DNA from: Streptomyces antnestii
GTDB lineage: Bacteria; Actinomycetota; Actinomycetes; Streptomycetales; Streptomycetaceae
Length of the DNA stretch: 64,000 nt
NCBI RefSeq assembly: GCF_004005495.1
Contig: NZ_RZYA01000002.1
Location: 62,001-126,000 of the forward strand
Direction: 5' to 3'
Below, piece after piece: positions 53,540-64,000 of this stretch. The position numbers were made by a program, and so were the translations under genes. Within the stretch, counting starts at the first letter, position 1; the number at the start of each line of letters is the position of its first letter. The notes beneath the pieces were generated by a model. It saw nothing but the letters and a program-made list of their open reading frames with translations, searched no databases and was not told the origin of the DNA.

Positions 53540-54469
53540 ATGGCCGTCGACACCACCTACGACCGCCCGGCCGCACCGGCCCGCGCCCCCGCCGCACCTC
53601 GCCGCCGGCGCAGCCCGCGCCGCGTCGCCTGGATCTTCGCGGGCCCCGCCGCCGCCCTCTTCGCGCTGTTCTTCGCCTATCCGCTCGGCGCGAGCCTCCT
53701 GCAGAGCTTCACCACCGAGGACGCGGGCGCCACCCGCTGGGTCGGCCTCGACCAGTACCGGCGCATGATCCACGACCCCGCCTTCGTCGAGTCCCTGGTC
53801 AACACCGGGATCATCCTCGTCGTCCAGGTCCCGGTGATGATCGGCCTCGCCCTCGTCCTCGCCGTCCTCCTCAACCAGTCCTGGCTGCGTCTGCGCGGCA
53901 CCTGGCGCGCCGTCCACTTCCTGCCCGCCGTCACCACGCTCGTCGCCTACGCCGTCGTCTTCCAGGTCCTCCTCAAGACCGACGGCGGCCTCGTCAACCA
54001 GATCCTCGGCGCCGTCGGCATCGGACCCGTCGACTGGCTCAACAGCCCCACCTGGGCCCGCATTTCACTCATCGCGTCCCTCACCTGGCGCTGGACCGGC
54101 TACAACGCCGTCATCCTCCTCGCCGGACTCCAGGCCATCGGCAATGAGCAGTACGAGGCCGCCGCCATCGACGGCTCCGGCACCCTGTCCACCTACGCGC
54201 GCGTCATCCTGCCGCAACTGCGCCCCGTCGTCCTGTTCTGCGTGGTCACCTCCACCATCGGCACGCTCCAGCTCTTCGACGAGAACTACGTCCTCACGCG
54301 CGGCGGCCCCGACGACGCGACCCTCACCCCCGTCGTCTACCTCTACAAAGTCGGCTTCCAGCAGCTCGACTTCGGGTACGCCGCCGCGATCGCCTGGGTC
54401 GTCGTGGCCCTCATCGCCGCGATCTCCGCCCTCCAGTACGCCGCCTTCGGAAGGGAGCGCCGCCGGTGA
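53540..54469 (+). CDS. Sugar ABC transporter permease (MalF-like)
   Basis: A 309-residue inner-membrane permease with six main hydrophobic segments and the EAA motif in EQYEAAAIDGSGTLSTYARV. An Ala/Arg-rich N-terminal tail precedes the first segment. It pairs with the next gene, whose GTG overlaps its stop by four bases. Confidence 0.93.
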   Translation: MAVDTTYDRPAAPARAPAAPRRRRSPRRVAWIFAGPAAALFALFFAYPLGASLLQSFTTEDAGATRWVGLDQYRRMIHDPAFVESLVNTGIILVVQVPVMIGLALVLAVLLNQSWLRLRGTWRAVHFLPAVTTLVAYAVVFQVLLKTDGGLVNQILGAVGIGPVDWLNSPTWARISLIASLTWRWTGYNAVILLAGLQAIGNEQYEAAAIDGSGTLSTYARVILPQLRPVVLFCVVTSTIGTLQLFDENYVLTRGGPDDATLTPVVYLYKVGFQQLDFGYAAAIAWVVVALIAAISALQYAAFGRERRR

Positions 54470-55319
54470 CCGCCGTCCAGCACGCCTCCGTACGCGCCCA
54501 CCCGGCCCGGCGTCTCGGCCGCGTCGCCGTGTGGCTGTTCCTCGCGTGCGGCGCCGTCGTCAGCCTCGTCCCGTTCCTCTGGATGGCGATCGCCGCGACG
54601 CACTCCACGTCCGACCTGTTCCACTCGCCGCCGCCGTTCCTGCCCGGCGGCCGGCTCCTCGACAACCTCGCGCGGCTCCAGGACACCATCGGCTTCGGCC
54701 GCGTCCTCCTGAACAGCCTCGGCATCGCCGTCGTCCACACCGCGCTCAGCTCACTGATCTCCGCCATGTGCGGCTACGGACTCGCCAAGTACCGCTTCCG
54801 CGGCCGGGGTCTGCTGCTCGGCGCCGTGCTCGCCACGATGATGATCCCGTTCCAGGTGCTGCTCGTCCCGCTGTTCCAGATGATGGCGAGCGTCGGCTGG
54901 ATCGACTCCTACCAAGCCGTCATCCTGCCGTTCCTCGCCAACTCCTTCGGCATCCTGCTGATGCGGCAGGGCTTCGTCGACTTCCCCGACGAGATCCTCG
55001 AATCGGCCCGCATCGACGGCTCCGGCGAGCTGCGCACCTTCTACCAGGTCGTCCTGCCGTGCGTACGCCCCCAGCTCGGCGCCCTCGTCATCTTCACGTT
55101 CATGACCCAGTGGAACAGCTTCATCTGGCCCCTGCTCATGCTCAACTCGGAGGACAAGTACACCGTGCCCGTCGCGCTCAACACCCTCACGGGGCTCTCC
55201 CGTGTCGACTACTCCGGCCTGATGCTCGGCTCGCTGCTCGCCACGCTGCCCCTCATGGCCCTCTTCCTGCTCTTCCAGCGGCAGTTCGTCGCCGGCCTGC
55301 TCGGCGGGGCGGTGAAGGG

Positions 55320-55323
<4 letters not shown>
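54466..55323 (+). CDS. Sugar ABC transporter permease (MalG-like)
   Basis: A 285-residue permease with six membrane segments and the EAA-type loop DEILESARIDGSGELRTFY, ending with FQRQFVAGLLGGAVKG as usual for MalG-like proteins. The GTG start and the ATGA junction with the beta-galactosidase gene show strict coupling within the operon. Confidence 0.94.
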
Positions 55324-59551
<4,228 letters not shown>

Positions 59552-59614
59552 CGCGTAGGGAGTTACCAGGTAGGGGTGTGCGGAGATCTGCCCGGCTTAC
59601 CCGGTTTAGCCGGC

Positions 59615-60511
59615 TCACCCGAGGCAGGTCTCCGCCGACGTCAGGATCTCCGTGACCCGCAGCGCGAACCCGGCGTCGCAGGCATGCGGCCGGCCCGAGC
59701 GGACCGACTCCAGGAGCGCCCCTATCGCCCCGCCGTACGCGTCGACCGAGGCGCCGCCCGACGGGATCGACACGACGCCCGACGTGCCCCGCAGCTCCAC
59801 GAAGATGCCCGCGGCCCGCGCGGGAGTGGTCAGGCTCAGCGTCGCCGTGGCGGACGCCCCCGACGCGTGCGAGAGGACCAGGTGCACGGTGTCCGCCGGG
59901 CCGCGCGCGGCCGTCACGGACGTGACGTCCCCGAGCACCGGGAGCAGCACCGACAACGCGTGCGGGCCGACGTCCCACAGCGCCCCGCGCCCGACCCGCC
60001 ACGGTGACGTGACCTGCTCCGAGGCGTCGCCGGGGGAGTAGAGCGCCCCGTACCAGTCAGCACGGGCCGTGAACCAGCCCCCTTCGGCGGCCTGCCGGTC
60101 CAGCCAGTGGGACGTGGCGCCGGCGAAGCGCAGCGTGAAGAACACGACAGACGCAACCCCGGCCTTCCGCGTCGCCTCCACGACCTCGCGGGCCGCCTCC
60201 ACCGACGTGGCCAGGGGCTTGTCGAGGAGCAGATGGCAGCCCGCGGCGGCGGCCCGCGCGGCGAGCGGAGCCTGCACGTCCGGCGGCACCGCGAACGCCA
60301 CCGCGTCGCACGCGGCGAACAGCTCGTCCACGTCCTCGTACACCCGGGTCCCGTGCCGGCCGGCGATCTCGGCGGCGGCCTCGGGCCTGCGCCCCCAGAC
60401 CCCCACGAGGTCCGTGCCGGGATGGGCGCACAGGGCGGCGGCGTGCGTGTCGGAGGCCCAGGCGCCGGTGCCGACGAGCCCGACGCGAAGGGTGGTGGCA
60501 GCAGAAGTCAT
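59615..60511 (-). CDS. Gfo/Idh/MocA family oxidoreductase
   Basis: A 298-residue NAD(P)-dependent sugar or inositol dehydrogenase-like protein: Rossmann VGLVGTGAWASDTHAAAL, VAFAVPPDVQAPLA, and the conserved LLLDKPLATSVEAAREVVEA with the catalytic-type Lys. It converges on the glycosidase operon. It may process a sugar derived from it, but the direction argues for separate regulation. The ATG at 60511 has no strong ribosome site. Confidence 0.9.
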   Translation of the reverse strand: MTSAATTLRVGLVGTGAWASDTHAAALCAHPGTDLVGVWGRRPEAAAEIAGRHGTRVYEDVDELFAACDAVAFAVPPDVQAPLAARAAAAGCHLLLDKPLATSVEAAREVVEATRKAGVASVVFFTLRFAGATSHWLDRQAAEGGWFTARADWYGALYSPGDASEQVTSPWRVGRGALWDVGPHALSVLLPVLGDVTSVTAARGPADTVHLVLSHASGASATATLSLTTPARAAGIFVELRGTSGVVSIPSGGASVDAYGGAIGALLESVRSGRPHACDAGFALRVTEILTSAETCLG

Positions 60512-60621
60512 GGTCGGCAGTATGGCCGGGGGACCGGCGCGGCGGCGATGGGACGACGCGGGTAGGTATGGCGTCATGTCGGCTATGTCGTCCGATGTGC
60601 TCTGGCCAGGCGTGCGGCCCG

Positions 60622-60643
60622 TGGTGAATACTGATTCACCACG
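60622..60643. promoter_or_regulatory. TetR-type operator 1 of the MFS operon
   Basis: Perfect 9-bp arms GTGGTGAAT / ATTCACCAC around a four-base centre. Core GTGAAT-N4-ATTCAC is shared with the neighbouring site. Confidence 0.8.
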
Positions 60644-60645
60644 TA

Positions 60646-60665
60646 GGTGAATAGAAATTCACCTC
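60646..60665. promoter_or_regulatory. TetR-type operator 2 of the MFS operon
   Basis: Perfect 8-bp arms AGGTGAAT / ATTCACCT around AGAA. Its centre is 23 bp from that of operator 1 and 50 bases before the MFS start, so tandem repressor dimers are likely. Confidence 0.8.
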
Positions 60666-60705
60666 GCCTCCCGCCCTCGCCCTCGTGGCGTCCACCGGAG
60701 CGCCC

Positions 60706-62187
60706 ATGGAGCCCGCGATACACCCCGACATACGCCCCGACGCGAACCCCCTGCCCGGCCTGCGCGGCCGGCTGACGATCCCGGTCCTCGCCTTCGGCGG
60801 CATCCTCATGGCCGTCATGCAGACCGTCGTGGTCCCGCTGCTGCCCGACCTGCCCCGGCTCACCGGGGCCTCGCCCGGCGCGGTCTCCTGGACGGTCACC
60901 GCCACCCTCCTCTCCGGCGCCGTGCTCACTCCCGTCCTCGGCAGGGCGGGCGACATGTACGGCAAGCGCCGCGTGCTGCTGCTCGCCCTCGGTCTGATGA
61001 CCGGCGGCTCGGTGCTGTGCGCGCTCACCTCCGACATCCGCGTCCTCATCGCGGCCCGCGCGCTCCAGGGCGCCGCCGCAGCGGTCGTCCCGCTCTCCAT
61101 CAGCATCCTGCGCGACGAACTCCCGCCCCGGCGCACGGGATCCGCGGTCGCCCTCATGAGCTCGACCGTCGGGATCGGGGCCGCGCTCGGCCTGCCCCTT
61201 GCGGCCCTGATCGTCCAGTACGCGAACTGGCACGTCATGTTCTGGGCGACCAGCGCCCTCGGCGCGGCCGGCCTCGCGCTCGCCTGGTGGGCCGTGCGCG
61301 AGTCGCCCGTCCGCGCACCGGGCAGGTTCGACACGCTCGGCGCGGCGGGACTGGCCGGCGGCCTCGTCTGTCTGCTGCTCGCCGTGTCGCAGGGCGGCCA
61401 GTGGGGCTGGGGCAGCGCCCGCGTCGTCGGCCTGTTCGCCGGGGCCGTGGTGATCCTGGCGCTGTGGTCGTGGCAGCAGTTGCGCGCCGACCGTCCGCTG
61501 GTGGACCTCCGGCTCGCCGCGGGCCGCCGCGTCGGCCTGCCGCACCTCGCCGCCCTCCTCGCCGGATTCGCCTTCTACGCCAACTCGCTCGTCACGGCGC
61601 AGCTCGTCCAGGCCCCCGAGGCGAGCGGCTACGGACTCGGCCTCACCATCGTGCAGACCGGCCTGTGCCTGCTGCCCAACGGCGTGATCATGCTCCTGCT
61701 CTCCCCGGTGTCGGCCCGGATCTCCACCGCCCGCGGCCCTCGCGTGAGTCTCGCGATCGGTGGAGCCGCGATGGCCCTCGGTTATGTCGTCCGCGTCGCC
61801 GACAGCCGTGACCTCTGGGCGATCGTCCTGGGTGCCGCCGTCGTGTCGACCGGCACGACCTTCGCGTACTCGGCGCTGCCCACCCTCATCCTGCGGGCCG
61901 TACCCGCGGGCCAGACCGCGTCCGCGAACGGCGTCAACGTCCTGATGCGGACCATCGGCCAGGCCGTCTCCAGCGCCGCCGTCGCCGCGGTCCTCGTCCA
62001 CCACGCGACCGGCGCCGGATTCCCCTCGCTGCGCGGCTATCAGCTCGCGTTCGTCATGGCGGGTACCGTCGCCCTCGTGGTGATCGCGGCGGCGTTCGCC
62101 GTCCCCGCCGACGCGGCGAACAACGACGGGCGCAGGTCCCTCTCCGGCACGACCGGGCGGACGGGCAAGGCCCTCGAAGGAGCGTGA
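60706..62187 (+). CDS. MFS efflux transporter (DHA2-like)
   Basis: A 493-residue major facilitator with about 14 hydrophobic segments: GGILMAVMQTVVVPLLPDLP, GRAGDMYGKRRVLLLALGLM (motif A) and SSTVGIGAALGLPLAALIVQ (motif C region). Drug or metabolite export is likely. ATG at 60706 has GGAG at good spacing; a GTG seven codons earlier is possible. It leads an operon with a TetR regulator (4-base gap) and sits behind twin operators. Confidence 0.9.
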   Translation: MEPAIHPDIRPDANPLPGLRGRLTIPVLAFGGILMAVMQTVVVPLLPDLPRLTGASPGAVSWTVTATLLSGAVLTPVLGRAGDMYGKRRVLLLALGLMTGGSVLCALTSDIRVLIAARALQGAAAAVVPLSISILRDELPPRRTGSAVALMSSTVGIGAALGLPLAALIVQYANWHVMFWATSALGAAGLALAWWAVRESPVRAPGRFDTLGAAGLAGGLVCLLLAVSQGGQWGWGSARVVGLFAGAVVILALWSWQQLRADRPLVDLRLAAGRRVGLPHLAALLAGFAFYANSLVTAQLVQAPEASGYGLGLTIVQTGLCLLPNGVIMLLLSPVSARISTARGPRVSLAIGGAAMALGYVVRVADSRDLWAIVLGAAVVSTGTTFAYSALPTLILRAVPAGQTASANGVNVLMRTIGQAVSSAAVAAVLVHHATGAGFPSLRGYQLAFVMAGTVALVVIAAAFAVPADAANNDGRRSLSGTTGRTGKALEGA

Positions 62188-62191
62188 CCCC

Positions 62192-62830
62192 GTGATGAGC
62201 CCGGCCCCGACCGCATCCGCGGCCCCCGACGAGGCGTCCGCCGCCTCGGACGACTCCCGGCCGGGGCGGGCGCGCCGCGACGCCGAGGCGACCAAGGCGG
62301 CGATCATCCGCGCCTGTCGTTACCTTCTCGCCCGGCACGCGCACACCGACATCACCCTCAAGGACGTCGCCGAGCGCGCCGGCGTCAGCGCCCCGCTGAT
62401 CCTCAAGTACTTCGGCAACAAGGACGCCCTGTTCTCCCAGGTCATGAACTTCGAGGCGGACGTGGAGACCCTCCTCGACGCGCCCCTGGAGGACCTCGGC
62501 CGGCACATGGTGCGCCACCTCCTCACCGGCCAGTCCGAACGCGGCACCGACCCCATCCTGCGCATCGTGTTCGCCCCGCTCCACGGCGAACAGGGCGACA
62601 TCCTGCGCGCCAACTTCCGTGCCCAGGTCAGCGACCGCCTCGCCGAACGCCTGCGGGGACCGGACTCCGGACTGCGCGCCGAGCTGGCCGTCTCACTGCT
62701 CCTCGGCCTCGGCGTCATGTACGGGATCGCGCGCGGCCCGCATGTGCGCTCCGCACCGGTCGAAGACGTCGTCGAACGCTACGGACCCGCCGTACAGGAG
62801 CAGTTGACCCCTGGCACACTGGCCGGATGA
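62192..62830 (+). CDS. TetR family regulator of the upstream MFS gene
   Basis: A 212-residue TetR protein with an N-terminal HTH (ITLKDVAERAGVSAPLILKY, FGNKDALFSQVM). The GTG at 62192 follows AAGGAG; an adjacent ATG is equally possible. Being co-transcribed with the MFS gene and preceded by twin palindromes at the operon start, it should repress the transporter until a substrate binds. Its stop overlaps the next ATG. Confidence 0.9.
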   Translation: MMSPAPTASAAPDEASAASDDSRPGRARRDAEATKAAIIRACRYLLARHAHTDITLKDVAERAGVSAPLILKYFGNKDALFSQVMNFEADVETLLDAPLEDLGRHMVRHLLTGQSERGTDPILRIVFAPLHGEQGDILRANFRAQVSDRLAERLRGPDSGLRAELAVSLLLGLGVMYGIARGPHVRSAPVEDVVERYGPAVQEQLTPGTLAG

Positions 62831-63612
62831 CCACAGCCGAGAAACATCCGGCGGACACCTCCGACCTGCTGTGCGGCTTTCTGGCCGGGCTGCGCGAAGC
62901 GCTCACCGCGCCGTTCTCCCTGTGGGCGCATGGCTCGCTCGCCGGCGGGGACTACCAGGAGGGGCGCAGCGACCTCGACCTCATCGCCGTCGTGGCGCGC
63001 CCGCTGACATCCGACGACGAGGCACGGCTCACGGCGCTGCACGAAGGGCTCGACGCCGCGCTGCCGCTGGCCGCGCACCTGCACTGCAGCTATCTCGCGC
63101 TCGGCGACCTCGACGACCCGGCCCGCCCCCACTTCACCTGGGCCCACCGGGAGCCCTTCACCCGCACGGTCACCCCGATCACCCGGCGCGAACTGCACGC
63201 CTTCGGCCTCGTCCTCCACGGCGACCCGGTCGAGGGCACCCTGCCGCCGGTGGACGACCGCACCCTCAAGCAGTACATCCTCGCCGACCTGGCCGAGTAC
63301 TGGCGGCCCGCGACGCAGCGCCGCGAGCTGTGGCTGGAGGACATCTGGGTCGATCTGGGCCTGATGGTGCTGGCCCGTTCCACGGTCACCCTGCGCGAAG
63401 GCACCCTGCCCAGCAAGGCCGAGGCCCTGACCGTCCTCGCGGAACTGGACGCACCCGCCGAGGTCGTCGCGGACGTCCGACGACGCCGGTACGACGCCGC
63501 CCCGGCCACCGTCGCCGATCCCGGGTGGCCCGAGCGCCGGGCCGCGCTGACGCTCGACTGGCTCGTCCCCGCCCTCGACCGCACGGTCGCCGGGCACTCG
63601 GCCGACGGGTGA
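62827..63612 (+). CDS. Nucleotidyltransferase-domain protein (aminoglycoside adenylyltransferase-like)
   Basis: A 261-residue protein with the polymerase-beta-type nucleotidyltransferase signature HGSLAGGDYQEGRSDLDLIA (GS-x10-DxD). A helical C-terminal domain follows (LKQYILADLAEYWRPATQRR, WLEDIWVDLGLMVLARS). The layout resembles AadA/ANT-type enzymes and related uncharacterised NTases. Resistance is not proven. It overlaps the TetR gene by four bases and so is co-expressed with the MFS pump. Confidence 0.85.
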   Translation: MTTAEKHPADTSDLLCGFLAGLREALTAPFSLWAHGSLAGGDYQEGRSDLDLIAVVARPLTSDDEARLTALHEGLDAALPLAAHLHCSYLALGDLDDPARPHFTWAHREPFTRTVTPITRRELHAFGLVLHGDPVEGTLPPVDDRTLKQYILADLAEYWRPATQRRELWLEDIWVDLGLMVLARSTVTLREGTLPSKAEALTVLAELDAPAEVVADVRRRRYDAAPATVADPGWPERRAALTLDWLVPALDRTVAGHSADG

Positions 63613-63619
63613 GGGGCGA

Positions 63620-63641
63620 CGGCTCCCCGGCCGGGGAGCCG
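63620..63641. terminator. Terminator hairpin after the MFS-TetR-NTase operon
   Basis: Perfect 22-bp palindrome, arms CGGCTCCCCGG / CCGGGGAGCCG, eight bases after the stop. Confidence 0.82.
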
Positions 63642-63735
63642 CGCGTTGCCCGTGTGCGGGCGGACGCCCGCGGAGTCACCGGTTCACGACCACACGTGCC
63701 CCCACCGTTCCCTCCCGCGGGCACCCCCCCCACGA

Positions 63736-63966
63736 TCACGTATGGACGCGGGACTCCGGCCCCATGTCGTACAGCTTCTCCAGCAGCCAGGCCTCGTTCC
63801 CCGCGAGTCCCGCGCGGGACAGGGCCTCGTCGGCCTCCGCGATCGGCAGGGCGAGCAGCGAGGCGGCGGTCGCGGGCTCGCATCCCGTCAGTGCGGCGCG
63901 TGCGGTGTGCAGCAGGCGATGGCAGGCCTGGGCCGCGGCGAGTTCGGCATTCCTGGTCGCGTTCAT
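63736..63966 (-). CDS. Small hypothetical protein
   Basis: A 76-residue soluble, helix-rich protein (NAELAAAQACHRLLHTARAAL, IAEADEALSRAGLAGNEAWL) that I do not recognise. The ATG at 63966 has GAGGGG nine bases upstream. There is no signal peptide. The short length and lack of known motifs leave the call tentative. Confidence 0.5.
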   Translation of the reverse strand: MNATRNAELAAAQACHRLLHTARAALTGCEPATAASLLALPIAEADEALSRAGLAGNEAWLLEKLYDMGPESRVHT

Positions 63967-64000
63967 GTCGATGGACCCCTCAGCTCGGCTTCGTAGTAAA

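Overview
The window is chromosomal DNA of a high-GC actinomycete, most likely a Streptomyces. The evidence is third-position G/C coding, many GTG and TTG starts, mycothiol-specific formaldehyde detoxification, a DmdR/DtxR-type iron box, an MmyB-type regulator and a cysteine-type leader peptide of the Streptomyces kind. No rRNA, tRNA, CRISPR array or complete insertion sequence was seen.

Layout. 1-4434: a reactive-sulfur (persulfide) detoxification regulon with a CoA-disulfide-reductase-like enzyme (cut by the window edge), a DUF302 protein, a persulfide-dioxygenase/rhodanese fusion, a rhodanese, a TauE/SafE exporter, a CstR repressor and a membrane rhodanese. Three near-identical 14-bp operators (TACCCC-NN-GGGGTA) tie these genes together. 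4435-5693: decayed IS5-family transposase, a small hypothetical gene and a tandem 21-bp repeat. 5694-16660: a compact accessory island bracketed by two paralogous AraC regulators. It contains two DJ-1/PfpI proteins, two NTF2-like proteins, a complete six-component toluene-4-monooxygenase-like diiron monooxygenase (alpha, gamma, effector, beta, Rieske ferredoxin, BphA4-type reductase), an unusual ribosomal-L22-like/MIP18 fusion protein and a YgiN-like monooxygenase. The same GAATCCGCA-type half-sites at 21-bp spacing lie before the first AraC gene and in the divergent DJ-1 promoter, so the regulator and its target operon can be linked from sequence alone. This island is the best candidate for an undescribed system.

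16941-31445: flavodoxin-like protein, aldehyde dehydrogenase with a GAF regulator, Tat amidase, the xylose genes (ROK repressor, xylB, divergent xylA), succinate-semialdehyde dehydrogenase, NUDIX, a two-gene cation/proton antiporter and an ATP-dependent DNA ligase. 31620-33596: sulfonate assimilation (ssuE-ssuD) behind a leaderless peptide ending in two Cys codons. 33593-46218: drug-efflux MFS, glutathione peroxidase, FetB-like permease, mycothiol formaldehyde dehydrogenase with an MBL hydrolase, iron-boxed DUF2470 protein, acyltransferase, TetR/SDR pair, type III polyketide synthase, MmyB-like regulator and DUF4032 protein.

46344-59551: a GntR-flanked catabolic operon with split glycine decarboxylase subunits (gcvPA/gcvPB), an AcoX-like kinase and an SDR, divergent from a tightly overlapping sugar operon (ABC transporter, GH42 beta-galactosidase, GH63-like glycosidase). 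59615-64000: Gfo/Idh/MocA oxidoreductase, an MFS-TetR-nucleotidyltransferase operon behind twin operators, and a small hypothetical gene.

Coding runs are separated by clear inverted-repeat terminators at 6666, 15603, 17757, 25847, 38364, 46297 and 63620. The 280 bases at 16661-16940 hold nothing I recognise.
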